NCBI RefSeq assembly: GCF_001468265.1
Contig: NZ_LNRZ01000002.1
Location: forward strand, 496,001 to 560,000
Source of the DNA: Sphingopyxis sp. H050
Lineage (GTDB): Bacteria > Pseudomonadota > Alphaproteobacteria > Sphingomonadales > Sphingomonadaceae
Direction: 5' to 3'
Length of the DNA stretch: 64,000 nt
In this document: positions 51,932 through 61,228 of the stretch, piece after piece
How positions within the stretch are numbered: position 1 is the first letter of the stretch
How the letters are laid out: the number at the start of each line of letters is the position of its first letter
Position numbers and translations under genes: made by a program
The notes under the pieces: model-generated
The model's input: the letters and a program-made list of their open reading frames with translations, nothing else
What the model was told of the DNA's origin: nothing
The model's database searches: none

Positions 51932-53464
51932 CTAAAGCGGGATATTGTCGTGCTTCTTCCACGGGTTCTCTAACTGCTTGTTCCGCAGCTTTCTCAACCC
52001 CAAGGCAATCCGCCGCCGCGTCGAGTGCGGGTAGATCACCTCGTCGATATAGCCCCGCTGCGCCGCCACGAACGGATTGGCAAAACGGTCCTCATATTCC
52101 TTCGTCCGCTGCGCGATCTTTTCGGGATCGCCCATATCGGCGCGGAAGATGATCTCGACCGCGCCCTTCGCGCCCATCACCGCGATCTCGGCGGTCGGCC
52201 AGGCATAGTTCAAATCACCGCGCAGATGCTTCGACGCCATCACATCGTATGCGCCGCCATAGGCCTTGCGCGTGATGACCGTAATCTTGGGCACCGTCGC
52301 CTCGGCATAAGCGAAGAGCAGCTTCGCGCCATGCTTGATGATGCCATTATATTCCTGCGCCGTCCCGGGCAGGAAGCCGGGGACGTCGACGAAAGTGATA
52401 ATCGGAATCTCGAACGCGTCGCAGAAGCGCACGAAGCGCGCCGCCTTCTTCGACGAATTGATGTCGAGCACGCCCGCGAGCACCAGCGGCTGGTTCGCGA
52501 CGATGCCGATCGTGCGCCCCTCGATCCGCCCGAAACCGCAGATGATATTGCCCGCATGCGCCGGCTGCACCTCGAAGAAATCGCCCTCGTCGACGGTCTT
52601 GCGGATCAGCTCGTGCATGTCGTACGGCTGGTTCGCATTGGGCGGGATCAGCGTGTCGAGGCTCATCTCGGCGCGATCGAACGGGTCGCTCGTCGGGCGC
52701 ACGGGAACCCCGGCGCGATTGTTTTCGGGCAGATAGTCGAAGAAATCGCGCGCCGCGAGCAGCGCCTCGATGTCATTCTCGAACGCCAGGTCGGCGACCG
52801 AGCTTTTGGTCGTGTGCGTGATCGCGCCGCCGAGTTCTTCCTGCGTCACCACCTCGTTGGTCACCGTCTTGACCACATCGGGGCCGGTGACGAACATGTA
52901 GCTCGAGTCCTTCACCATGAAGATGAAGTCGGTCATCGCCGGGCTGTAAACCGCCCCGCCCGCGCATGGACCCATGATCAGGCTGATCTGCGGCACCACG
53001 CCCGACGCCAGCACATTCTTCTGGAACACATCGGCATAGCCGCCAAGGCTTGCGACCCCCTCCTGGATGCGCGCGCCGCCGCTATCGTTCAGGCCGATCA
53101 CCGGCGCGCCGACCAGCATCGCCTTGTCCATCACCTTGCAGATCTTCTCGGCATGGCGTTTCGACAGCGAGCCGCCGAAGACGGTGAAATCCTGGCTGAA
53201 CACATAGACCAGGCGGCCGTTAATCGTCCCCGATCCGGTGACGACGCCGTCGCCGGGGATCTTCTGGTCCTGCATCCCGAAATCGACGCAGTCATGCTCG
53301 ACATAGGTGTCGAGCTCCTCGAACGAGCCCTCGTCGAGCAGCACGTCGAGCCGCTCGCGCGCGGTCAGCTTGCCCTTGCTGTGCTGCGCATCGATACGCT
53401 TCTGCCCGCCGCCCAGCGCAGCGGCGGCGCGGCGGCGTTCCATTTCGGCGATATTGGCGGACAT
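51932..53464 (-). CDS. pccB: Propionyl-CoA (acyl-CoA) carboxylase beta subunit
   Basis: Carboxyltransferase subunit of 510 aa moving CO2 from biotin to propionyl-CoA. The two crotonase-like halves are visible: [19 protein letters not shown] with [16 protein letters not shown] in the N-half, and [20 protein letters not shown] with [18 protein letters not shown] in the C-half. First gene of the minus-strand propionate run and divergent from the PccR-like regulator, whose operator-like half sites lie in the spacer. Confidence 0.95.
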   Translation of the reverse strand: MSANIAEMERRRAAAALGGGQKRIDAQHSKGKLTARERLDVLLDEGSFEELDTYVEHDCVDFGMQDQKIPGDGVVTGSGTINGRLVYVFSQDFTVFGGSLSKRHAEKICKVMDKAMLVGAPVIGLNDSGGARIQEGVASLGGYADVFQKNVLASGVVPQISLIMGPCAGGAVYSPAMTDFIFMVKDSSYMFVTGPDVVKTVTNEVVTQEELGGAITHTTKSSVADLAFENDIEALLAARDFFDYLPENNRAGVPVRPTSDPFDRAEMSLDTLIPPNANQPYDMHELIRKTVDEGDFFEVQPAHAGNIICGFGRIEGRTIGIVANQPLVLAGVLDINSSKKAARFVRFCDAFEIPIITFVDVPGFLPGTAQEYNGIIKHGAKLLFAYAEATVPKITVITRKAYGGAYDVMASKHLRGDLNYAWPTAEIAVMGAKGAVEIIFRADMGDPEKIAQRTKEYEDRFANPFVAAQRGYIDEVIYPHSTRRRIALGLRKLRNKQLENPWKKHDNIPL

Positions 53465-53527
53465 CCGGCTCTCCCAATGAACTTAAAGCGTCGTCTGCCC
53501 GCTTTAGGCGGCGCGAGCAAATGCGAA

Positions 53528-53558
53528 TTTGTAAAGTTGCAAAGTGAGTGTTTGCAAA
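53528..53558. promoter_or_regulatory. TTTGCAAA-type half sites between pccB and the regulator
   Basis: TTTGTAAA (53528-53535), GTTGCAAA (53536-53543) and TTTGCAAA (53551-53558) cluster in the divergent spacer. As I recall, the Rhodobacter regulator PccR binds paired TTTGCAAA boxes, so this is a strong candidate operator for autoregulation and control of pccB. Here the second and third boxes are 7 nt apart rather than 4. Confidence 0.65.
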
Positions 53559-53662
53559 GTAGAGCAGCGCTACTGCCGTTTGTGTCGACCGACCTTCGGT
53601 CTGGCGTAAGGTCGATAGGTGTCTCGACGTCGCTCGACGCGAACGGGCTAAGGACGATTGCT

Positions 53663-55072
53663 ATGAGCCGCCAACGCATCTTCGCCGGAAGCAGATTGAA
53701 GCAAATCCGTCATGAGCGCGGTATCCGACAAGCGGATTTCGCGACACAGCTCGGCATCTCTGCATCCTACCTCAGCCAGATCGAGCATGACGACCGTCCG
53801 CTGACCCCCGCCCTCCTCGACCGGCTGCAAAAATTGTTCCCGCTCGAATGGGAGCACGTCGCGGCCGACGCGGGCGACCGCCGCGCCGGCGCGCTGCGCG
53901 AAGCCGCGGCCGATCCGTTGTTCGCCGCCGCGCCGCTGCCGCCCGAACAGCTGGAACGCGCGGCGCTCCAGCAGCCGCAGCTCGCCGACCAGTTCGTCGC
54001 GCTCCACGCCGCCTATCGCCGCGCGGGGCAGCGCCTCCAGATCATCGACGAGGCGCTGACCGGCGGCACCGCCGAGGGCAGCCGCCTGCCGTGGGAAGAG
54101 GTGCGCGACTGGTTTCACGATGCCGGGAATTATGTCGACAGCATCGACCGTGCGGCCGAGGCGTTGGCGCGGCAATTGCGCGGCAAAGACCCTTCGCCTG
54201 CAATCGAAACGATCGAGCGGCGACTGCGCGATGCGCTCGGCATCTCGATCGTGTACAGTCAGACGCAGGCGCTGCGCGATTACGACGCGACGATGCGGCA
54301 TCTGGTGATCGATCCGTCGCAGCCCGCCGAAAGCCGGCGGTTCCAGCTCGCGCACCAGCTTGCCGCGCTCGCGCTGGCAAACGAGATCGCTGCGGTGGTC
54401 GAAGCCTCACCACTCCGCACGGCCGCCGCCCGCCAGCTCCTGCACGTCGGGCTTGCCAATTATGCCGCGGGCGCGGTGCTGATGCCCTATGCCCCATTCC
54501 GCGCCAGCGCGCGGGCTGTGCGGCATGACATCGACCGGCTGCGCCTCGAATATGGCGTCAGCTTCGAACAGGCGTGCCATCGCCTCTCGACGCTCCAGCG
54601 CCCCGGCGCGCGCGGGATTCCGATGTTCTTCTGCCGCGTCGACATGGCGGGCAATATCACCAAGCGGCACTCGGCGACGCGGCTGCAATTCGCGCGCTTC
54701 GGCGGTGCTTGTCCGCTCTGGATCGTCCATGAAGCGGCCGCAATCCCCGACCGCATCCTGTTCCAGCTCGCAGAGACACCCGATGGCCTGCGCTATGTGT
54801 CGATGGCGAAAGGCTTGGTGAAACCGTCCGGAAGCTATGCCCGCAGCCCGCGCCGCTACGCCGTCGCACTGGGGTGTGAGGCGCAATATGCCGCCGACTT
54901 CGTCTATGCCGATGGGGTCGATGTGACGGCACCGCAAGCGGCGACGCGTATCGGCCTGTCGTGCCGCATCTGCCCGCGCGACGATTGCGACCAGCGTGCT
55001 TTTCCGCCGAGCGACCGTCCCATCCTGGTCGACCCCGACCGGCGCGATGTGGTGCCCTACCGGATCGGCTAG
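53663..55072 (+). CDS. pccR: Short-chain fatty acyl-CoA regulator (PccR/ScfR-like)
   Basis: The 469-aa product from ATG 53663 has AAGGA 8 nt upstream; a much longer frame running upstream is antisense to pccB. An N-terminal XRE helix-turn-helix (RLKQIRHERGIRQADFATQL, SASYLSQIEHDDRPLTP) is followed by a zinc-peptidase-like middle (DUF955/2083 type) and a C-terminal domain with paired cysteines (GLSCRICPRDDCDQRAFPP). This matches the ScfR family that senses propionyl-, acetyl- or related CoA esters. Position opposite pccB supports control of propionyl-CoA assimilation. Confidence 0.9.
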   Translation: MSRQRIFAGSRLKQIRHERGIRQADFATQLGISASYLSQIEHDDRPLTPALLDRLQKLFPLEWEHVAADAGDRRAGALREAAADPLFAAAPLPPEQLERAALQQPQLADQFVALHAAYRRAGQRLQIIDEALTGGTAEGSRLPWEEVRDWFHDAGNYVDSIDRAAEALARQLRGKDPSPAIETIERRLRDALGISIVYSQTQALRDYDATMRHLVIDPSQPAESRRFQLAHQLAALALANEIAAVVEASPLRTAAARQLLHVGLANYAAGAVLMPYAPFRASARAVRHDIDRLRLEYGVSFEQACHRLSTLQRPGARGIPMFFCRVDMAGNITKRHSATRLQFARFGGACPLWIVHEAAAIPDRILFQLAETPDGLRYVSMAKGLVKPSGSYARSPRRYAVALGCEAQYAADFVYADGVDVTAPQAATRIGLSCRICPRDDCDQRAFPPSDRPILVDPDRRDVVPYRIG

Positions 55073-55095
55073 TTCCCTTCCCGGGGACACGGCCG

Positions 55096-55995
55096 TTATC
55101 GACCCGCAATCACCAATTCTTCGTCGAGGAAATCGAGGAAGGCGCGAATTCGCGCTGCGGCGCGATCCTCGGGCGCGTAGAGCGCGTGAATATCCTCGCC
55201 GTCGCCGGGGTTGAAATCCGGCAGCACTTCGATGAGGCGGCCAGCTTCCAGATCCTGCGCGACATGGAAATGGCCGTGCCGCGATATGCCGCCGCCGGCG
55301 ACCGCCATCTGGCGCACGACCTCGCCCGAATTGCCGAAGAAGCTGCCGTGGACGGGCCGGTGCACGAGCTTGCCGCCGACGCGGAACGGCCAGCTGTCGA
55401 CCGAGCGGCGGAAGCTGAAACGCAGGCAGTCGTGTGTGTCCAGGTCGTCGGGTGACGTCGGCGTACCCCGGCGCGCGAGATAGCCGGGGCTGGCGACCAG
55501 CACCATCCGGCTATGCCCCAGCTTCTTTGCGCGCAGGCTGGTGTCGCGCAGCGGCCCGATGCGGATCGCGACGTCGGCGCGCTCTTCGACCAGATCGACG
55601 ATCGTATCGGAAAGCGTGAGATCGACGGTGATATCGGGATAGCGCCCGGTAAATTGCGGCAGGATCGGCAGCAGGCCCATCGTGCCGATCGACGGCGAGG
55701 CGTTGATGCGGAGCAGGCCGCGGGGGCCCTGGCCTTCCAGGCCCAGCCCCGCCTCGACGCTCTCGATATCGGCTAGCAGTACCGTCATTCGCTCGCGATA
55801 CGCCTGCCCCTCGGCTGTCAGCGCCAGCGACCGCGTCGTGCGGCGCATCAGCGTAACGCCAAGCCGCTGTTCGAGCCGGGCAATGCTGCGGCTGACCGCC
55901 GACGGTGTGATGCGCAATGCTTTCGCCGCCGCCGCAAGGCTGCCGCCATTCGCCACCGCCAGAAACGTCTCGATATCGCCGAACCGGTTGTCCAT
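55096..55995 (-). CDS. LysR-family transcriptional regulator
   Basis: The 299-aa protein has an N-terminal winged HTH (GDIETFLAVANGGSLAAAAK, LRITPSAVSRSIARLEQRLG) and a periplasmic-binding-protein-like effector domain (GLLRINASPSIGTMGLLPIL). It is divergent from the SDR gene at 56111 with a T-N11-A palindrome in between, the usual LysR arrangement. Effector unknown. Confidence 0.93.
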   Translation of the reverse strand: MDNRFGDIETFLAVANGGSLAAAAKALRITPSAVSRSIARLEQRLGVTLMRRTTRSLALTAEGQAYRERMTVLLADIESVEAGLGLEGQGPRGLLRINASPSIGTMGLLPILPQFTGRYPDITVDLTLSDTIVDLVEERADVAIRIGPLRDTSLRAKKLGHSRMVLVASPGYLARRGTPTSPDDLDTHDCLRFSFRRSVDSWPFRVGGKLVHRPVHGSFFGNSGEVVRQMAVAGGGISRHGHFHVAQDLEAGRLIEVLPDFNPGDGEDIHALYAPEDRAAARIRAFLDFLDEELVIAGR

Positions 55996-56004
55996 CGCTA
56001 TTCC

Positions 56005-56017
56005 TGATTTTGAATCA
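56005..56017. promoter_or_regulatory. T-N11-A palindrome, likely LysR site
   Basis: TGATTTTGAATCA is a perfect TGATT/AATCA palindrome of exactly T-N11-A form, 9 nt upstream of the LysR start codon on the other strand and about 94 nt before the SDR start. This fits a LysR autoregulatory/activation site. Confidence 0.5.
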
Positions 56018-56110
56018 ACACTGAAATGACGAAGCGCATCCTAATCAATAATCCACCGAGACGCTATCTTGACCCCATCAAAGCCAAACCGACGTGAAAG
56101 GCATTCCATC

Positions 56111-56896
56111 ATGGACCTGAAACTCAAGGGCAAGACCGCCCTCGTCACCGGATCGACCGCCGGCATCGGCTTCGCCATCGCCAAGCGTCTCGCCGAAGAA
56201 GGTGTCGATGTCGTCATCACCGGACGTAACCGGCAAAAACTCGACGAAGCGGCCGCCGAACTGGCGCAGTCGGGCACGATCCGCGCGGTGCTTGCCGACC
56301 CCGCCACGGCCGAGGGCGCCGAGACGCTGATCGCTGCGGTTCCAGCGGTCGATATCCTCGTCAACAATCTCGGCATCTATGAGGCCAAGCCCTTCGCCGA
56401 GATCAGCGACGCCGACTGGCACCATATCTTCGAGGTCAATGTCGTCAGCGGGGCTCGGCTGTCGCGGCATTACTTCCCGAAGATGCTTGAAAACAACTGG
56501 GGCCGCGTCATCTTCATCGCGAGCGAAAGCGGCCTGCTGCCGCCCGCCGAGATGATCCACTACGGCATGACCAAGACCGCGCAGCTCACGATCGCGCGCG
56601 GGCTCGCCGAGCAGACCAGGGGCACGGGCGTGACGGTCAATACGGTGCTTCCGGGACCGACCCGCTCGGAAGGTATCGTCGACTTCATCAAATCGGTCGT
56701 CTCCAACCCCGACGCGCCCGAAGCCGAGCGCGAACAGGCCTTCTTCAACGAGCTGCGTCCGCTGTCGCTGATCCGCCGTCTGATCGAGGCCGACGAGATC
56801 GGGGCGATGGTAACCTATCTCGCGAGCCCGCTCGCCGCGGTCACCAACGGCGCCGCGATCCGCGCCGAAGGCGGGATCGTTCCGACGATCGCCTGA
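56111..56896 (+). CDS. SDR family oxidoreductase, LysR-linked
   Basis: Classical SDR of 261 aa from ATG 56111. Cofactor motif ALVTGSTAGIGFAIAKRL; VVITGRNRQKL (Arg after beta-2) favours NADP. NNLGIYEAKPFAE is the NNAG-equivalent, and the active-site Tyr-Lys is in MIHYGMTKTAQLTIA after SESG. It is the probable target of the divergent LysR regulator. Substrate unknown. Confidence 0.9.
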   Translation: MDLKLKGKTALVTGSTAGIGFAIAKRLAEEGVDVVITGRNRQKLDEAAAELAQSGTIRAVLADPATAEGAETLIAAVPAVDILVNNLGIYEAKPFAEISDADWHHIFEVNVVSGARLSRHYFPKMLENNWGRVIFIASESGLLPPAEMIHYGMTKTAQLTIARGLAEQTRGTGVTVNTVLPGPTRSEGIVDFIKSVVSNPDAPEAEREQAFFNELRPLSLIRRLIEADEIGAMVTYLASPLAAVTNGAAIRAEGGIVPTIA

Positions 56897-56903
56897 TTGC
56901 CTT

Positions 56904-56988
56904 CTCCCCTCCCGCAAGCGGGAGGGGTCGGGGGAGGGCCTGTGACTGGACATGCCCTCCCCTAACCCCTCCCATAAATGGGAGGGGA
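56904..56988. repeat. Inverted repeat, CCCTCCCGC family (second copy)
   Basis: CCCCTCCCGCAAGCGGGAGG at the left and CCCTCCCATAAATGGGAGGG at the right enclose GGGGGAGGGCCTGTGAC/GCCCTCCCC. Compare 47747-47857. It fills the convergent gap between two SDR genes and could act as a transcription stop. Confidence 0.8.
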
Positions 56989-56991
56989 ACC

Positions 56992-58008
56992 TTAGACCTT
57001 CACAATTCCCCGCTCGATCAAACTCTGCGCCGTCGCGAGGATCGCTTCCTCGGGCGGCCGCATCGTCCAGCCAAGGCGCCGGACGGCATGACTGCTGTCG
57101 CCGCCGCGGACGTTGCCGAGCTCGGCGACGACCTGTTTGAGTTCGGGGCGGACGATAGCGAGCAGCTTGAGCAGCCAGGCCGGCATCTTGCGCGTCGGCA
57201 CCTTGCGCGCCCGACTGCCGAGGTTGGCGGTCAGGATGTTCGCGACATCGACAAATTTCAGGAACGGCCCCGAGCAGACGAAGCGCTCGTCGCGGATCGC
57301 ATCGGCCGTCAGCGCGCGATAGTGCAGGTCGGCGACGTCGCGTACGTCGATGATGCCGAAGCCGACATCGGGGCACAGCGGCACCTTGCCCTCGAGCAAC
57401 TGCTTCACCACCTCGATCGAGGTCGACAGATCGTCGCTCAGCAGCGGCCCGAACACCGCGGCCGGATTGACCGAGGCGAACTCGATCCCGGGCGCCTCGG
57501 CCTTCGCCCACTCGCGTGCGGCGCGTTCGGCGACGGTCTTCGAGCGCGGATAGGGCATGACCGCCGGGTTATCGAGGTTGGTCCAGTCGGCCTCGTCATA
57601 GAGGTCGCGCCCCTGGCCATGGCCATAGGCGATCGCCGCCATCGACGAGGTCAGGACGAAGCGTTTGACGCCCGCCGCCTTCGCGAAACGCAGCGCGCGG
57701 AGAGCCCCATCGCGCGCCGGGATCACCAACTCGTCGGCATGTTTCGGGACGCCGAGCGGAAACGGCGACGCGACATGCGCGACATGGCTGCACCCCGCCA
57801 TCGCCTCGGCCCAACCGGCGTCCTGTTCGAGGTCGGCGGCGAAGAAGGCGAGCTTGCCGTCGTCGACCTGGAGCCAGCCGCGCACTTCGGCCTCGCGCTT
57901 CAGGCTGCGCACCGTGGTGCGGACCTGCCAGCCGTTTTCAATCAGCTGCCGGATCAGGAAGCCCGCGATATAGCCGCTGCCTCCGGTGACCAATACCGTG
58001 CCCGCCAT
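56992..58008 (-). CDS. Extended SDR, dihydroflavonol-reductase-like
   Basis: NAD(P)-dependent epimerase/dehydratase-family reductase of 338 aa from ATG 58008, with GGGGAGGGA just upstream. The glycine motif VLVTGGSGYIAGFLIRQLIE is at the N-terminus, TTVRSL follows beta-2, and the catalytic Tyr-Lys sits in VMPYPRSKTVAERA, with Ser in LTSSMAAIAYG. It resembles dihydroflavonol-4-reductase/aldehyde reductases. A long frame upstream to 58146 is repeat-derived. Confidence 0.88.
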   Translation of the reverse strand: MAGTVLVTGGSGYIAGFLIRQLIENGWQVRTTVRSLKREAEVRGWLQVDDGKLAFFAADLEQDAGWAEAMAGCSHVAHVASPFPLGVPKHADELVIPARDGALRALRFAKAAGVKRFVLTSSMAAIAYGHGQGRDLYDEADWTNLDNPAVMPYPRSKTVAERAAREWAKAEAPGIEFASVNPAAVFGPLLSDDLSTSIEVVKQLLEGKVPLCPDVGFGIIDVRDVADLHYRALTADAIRDERFVCSGPFLKFVDVANILTANLGSRARKVPTRKMPAWLLKLLAIVRPELKQVVAELGNVRGGDSSHAVRRLGWTMRPPEEAILATAQSLIERGIVKV

Positions 58009-58064
58009 GCGTCCCTCCCCTCGCTTGCTAGGGGGAGTATAGGGCATCGTCGGCCAATAAAAAA

Positions 58065-58152
58065 CCGTTCGCCCTGAGCTTGTCGAAGGGCCGCCCTTTC
58101 TTTGCGACGCCGAAAAATAAGAACGGTGCTTCGACAAGCTCAGCACGAACGG
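58065..58152. repeat. Inverted repeat, CTGAGCTTGTCGAAG family
   Basis: CCGTTCGCCCTGAGCTTGTC at 58065 and GACAAGCTCAGCACGAACGG ending at 58152 form long inverted arms, as at 26461-26544 and 45640-45727. It lies between glutathione reductase and the extended SDR. Confidence 0.82.
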
Positions 58153-58169
58153 AATTGGGGTGGTCCCGC

Positions 58170-59516
58170 CTACTTCAGCAGCACCAGCTCCTCGGCCATG
58201 CTTGGGTGCAGCGCCACGGTCGCGTCGAAATCGGCCTTGGTCAGTCCTGCCTTCACCGCAATCGCCGCCGCCTGCAAAATCTCCGGCGCGTCCGGGCCGA
58301 TCATGTGGAGCCCGACCACCTGATCGGTCGCGGCGTTGACGATCATCTTGTAGAGCGCGCGCTCGTTGCGGCCGGCGAGGACATTCTTCATCGCGCGGAA
58401 GTCGCTGGTGTAGATGCGCACCATACCCAGCTTGTTCCGCGCCTCGGCCTCGGTCATCCCGACCGCGCCGATCGGCGGATGGCTGAACACCGCGCTCGGG
58501 ACATTCTGATAGTCGACGACGGTCGGCTTGCCGCCGAACACCGAGTCCGCAAACGCCTGACCCTCGCGGATCGCAACGGGTGTGAGCTGGATGCGGTTGG
58601 TGACGTCCCCGACGGCGTAGATGCTCGGCACCGAAGACTGGTTCGTGTCGTCGACCTTGATCGCGCCCTGCTCGTCGAGTTCGACCCCGACCTCTTCGAG
58701 GCCGATGCCTCTGGTATTTGGAACGCGCCCGGTCGCCATCAGCACCGCATCGACAATGAACGGCTCGCAGTTTTCCAGATGCACGGTCAGCGTGCCGTCG
58801 TCATTCTTCTCGATCGACCGGAAGGGCACGTTGAACTTGAAGTGGATGCCCTTGGTCATCGAGATCTGGAGCAGCCGGTCGCGGATCTGCTCGTCATAGC
58901 CGCGCAGGATCGTGTCGCCGCGATTGACGATCGTCACCTGGCTGCCGAACTCGTTGAAGATCCCCGCAAACTCGTTGGCGATATAGCCGCCGCCCGCGAT
59001 CATGATCCGCTTGGGCAGCGTGTCCAGATGAAAGACCTCGTTCGAGGTGATGGCATGCTCGCTGCCCGGAAAGTCGGGGACGTGCGGCCAGCCGCCGGTC
59101 GCGACCAAGATGCGCCCGGCGGTCAGCTCGGTCCCGTCGGCGAGGCGCACCTTCTGCGGGCCGACGATCGTCGCGCGCGTCTTGAAGACCGTGACCTTGT
59201 GGTTGTCGAGCGTCTGGCCATAGAGGCCTTCGAGCCGGTCGACCTCGGCGAGCACATTGTCGCGCAGCACATTCCAGTCGAAGCGGAACTCGGGCACGTC
59301 CCAGCCGAAGCGGCGCGCGTCGTGGATATCCTCGGCGAAATGCGCGCCGTACACGAGCAGCTTCTTGGGCACGCAGCCGCGGATCACGCAGGTGCCGCCG
59401 ACCCGATATTCCTCCGCCACCGCAACGCGCGCGCCGTGCGACGCCGCGATCCGCGACGCGCGCACACCGCCCGAACCCGCGCCGATGACGAAAAGATCGT
59501 AGTCGAACTCGCTCAT
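58170..59516 (-). CDS. gor: Glutathione-disulfide reductase
   Basis: NADPH-dependent flavoenzyme of 448 aa keeping glutathione reduced. FAD motif LFVIGAGSGGVRASRIAA, redox disulfide GGTCVIRGCVPKKLL, NADPH motif IMIAGGGYIANEFAGIF, and C-terminal VALHPSMAEELV with the catalytic His-Glu pair. Typical length. It begins about 90 nt from the pgi stop on the same strand. Confidence 0.93.
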   Translation of the reverse strand: MSEFDYDLFVIGAGSGGVRASRIAASHGARVAVAEEYRVGGTCVIRGCVPKKLLVYGAHFAEDIHDARRFGWDVPEFRFDWNVLRDNVLAEVDRLEGLYGQTLDNHKVTVFKTRATIVGPQKVRLADGTELTAGRILVATGGWPHVPDFPGSEHAITSNEVFHLDTLPKRIMIAGGGYIANEFAGIFNEFGSQVTIVNRGDTILRGYDEQIRDRLLQISMTKGIHFKFNVPFRSIEKNDDGTLTVHLENCEPFIVDAVLMATGRVPNTRGIGLEEVGVELDEQGAIKVDDTNQSSVPSIYAVGDVTNRIQLTPVAIREGQAFADSVFGGKPTVVDYQNVPSAVFSHPPIGAVGMTEAEARNKLGMVRIYTSDFRAMKNVLAGRNERALYKMIVNAATDQVVGLHMIGPDAPEILQAAAIAVKAGLTKADFDATVALHPSMAEELVLLK

Positions 59517-59607
59517 GAAGGACCCCTGAAGATGACGGCTGGCATTCGCAGCGGCCGCCTATGTGGTTACGCGGGCGCAGCTTGCCAATCGAATTTTGCG
59601 CTCAGAC

Positions 59608-61113
59608 TTATTCGGCGATGGCGGCCTGCATCAGCGCCTGCGTCGCAGGGTCGAATTCGGTCGTGCCTTCGGCGAGCCCTTTCGCCATCTCCTTGCCCAG
59701 CTCGACGCCGAACTGATCGAAGGGGTTGATGCCGAGCAGCACGGCGTTGGCGAAAACACGGTGCTCGTAAAAAGCGATCAGCGCGCCGAGGCTGCGCGGC
59801 GTCACCTGATCGAGCAGGATCGTCGTCGACGGTCGGTTGCCCGGATAGGCGCGCGCGCCGTCGTCGCTCGCCCGCCCCGTCATCAACGCCGCGCCCTGCG
59901 CGATGCAGTTCGCGACCAGCGTTTCGTGATGCGCGTCATCGAGCAGATGGTCGGGCTCGCGCGCGACGACGAATTCGACCGGGGTCAGGTGCGTACCCTG
60001 ATGGAGCAGCTGGAACACCGCATGCTGCGCGTCGGTGCCCACGCCGCCCCAGGTAATCGGGGCGCTTTGCTGCGCCAGAGGCTTGCCATTGAGGGTTACC
60101 GACTTGCCGTTCGATTCCATCTCGAGCTGCTGAAGATAGGAGGGCAACAGCCGCAGCCGCTCGTCATAAGCGAAGACCGCGCGCGTCTGGCAGCCGAGGC
60201 GATTGGCGTAGATCTGATCGGCAAAAGCAGCGAGCAGGCAGATATTGTCGGCGCCGTCGGCGAGCCGGAAATGACGGTCGACCTCGGCCGCGCCCTCGAG
60301 CAGGTCGGCGAACGCGTCCCAACCGAGCGCCAGCGCCGCGGGGAAGCCGATCGACGACCAGAGCGAATAGCGTCCGCCGACAGTCTCGCTGAACGGCAGG
60401 ATACGCGTCTCGTCGATCCCCCACTCCATCGCGCCTTCAGGATTGGCCGTCAGCGCGATGAAACGCCCGACCGGATCGTCGACCCCCGCCTCGTCGAGCC
60501 ATTGCAGCGCCGAATTGGCGTTGAGCAAGGTTTCGGTCGTGGTGAAGGTCTTCGACGCGACCGCGACGAGCGTATAAGCGGGATCGAATTTCGCGAACGC
60601 CTCTTCAAGCGCGGCGCCGTCGACGTTCGACACCACCGCGACGTCGTAACGGTCGCTATGCCGCCCGAGCGCATCGATCAGCAGGTCGGGGCCCAGCGCC
60701 GACCCACCGATGCCGATATGGAGCAGATGGCGGATCTCACCGAAGGCTCCGGCCTCGATCGCATCGACCATCATCCGCATCCGCTGGTGGAGCGCCTGCG
60801 CGACATGCACGGATTCGGGCGCCCCCTCGCCGCGCTCGGCGCTATGCTCGGCAGCGCGGTTTTCGGTCGGGTTCGCGATCCCACCCGAGAACAGCGTCTT
60901 GCGTCGATCCGCGAAGCCCTGCGCGGTCGCGAGGCCGTTCAGAATCTCGATCGCGGTCTCGTCGAGATGCGTCTTGGCGAAGTCGAAGCGGATGTCGGCG
61001 ACATTGCGCACCAGCGCCTGCAAGCGTGCCTCGGGGTTGGTCGCGACCAGATCGGTCAGCTTCCGCGGCTGCCATTCGGCGAGCGCCTGCCAGGACTGAT
61101 CGGCGGTCGTCAT
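59608..61113 (-). CDS. pgi: Glucose-6-phosphate isomerase
   Basis: Interconverts glucose-6- and fructose-6-phosphate. The 501-aa product from ATG 61113, with AAGGAG upstream (the longer frame to 61401 runs antisense to lepB), has HIGIGGSALGPDLLIDAL, the signature SETVGGRYSLWSSIG, and ITWGGVGTDAQHAVFQLLHQ near the C-terminus with the catalytic-site His. Divergent from lepB. Confidence 0.95.
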   Translation of the reverse strand: MTTADQSWQALAEWQPRKLTDLVATNPEARLQALVRNVADIRFDFAKTHLDETAIEILNGLATAQGFADRRKTLFSGGIANPTENRAAEHSAERGEGAPESVHVAQALHQRMRMMVDAIEAGAFGEIRHLLHIGIGGSALGPDLLIDALGRHSDRYDVAVVSNVDGAALEEAFAKFDPAYTLVAVASKTFTTTETLLNANSALQWLDEAGVDDPVGRFIALTANPEGAMEWGIDETRILPFSETVGGRYSLWSSIGFPAALALGWDAFADLLEGAAEVDRHFRLADGADNICLLAAFADQIYANRLGCQTRAVFAYDERLRLLPSYLQQLEMESNGKSVTLNGKPLAQQSAPITWGGVGTDAQHAVFQLLHQGTHLTPVEFVVAREPDHLLDDAHHETLVANCIAQGAALMTGRASDDGARAYPGNRPSTTILLDQVTPRSLGALIAFYEHRVFANAVLLGINPFDQFGVELGKEMAKGLAEGTTEFDPATQALMQAAIAE

Positions 61114-61228
61114 GTCGCAAACTCCTTGGTTATGGGCCCTCGCCTCTACGCCAGCGACGGGCGCCGCGCCAGCGCCATCCGCCGATATTTGCTTGACGTG
61201 CAGACCTATTCGTCGCCAATGCGCGGGC

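Noticed and set aside
52025..53662. Very long plus-strand open frame joining on to the PccR-like regulator
   Set aside because: It is antisense to pccB, has no recognisable protein features before ATG 53663, and reflects high-GC codon bias; a good ribosome site supports the internal start.
58080..59729. Plus-strand frame opposite glutathione reductase
   Set aside because: Begins in a palindromic repeat and has no recognisable domain.
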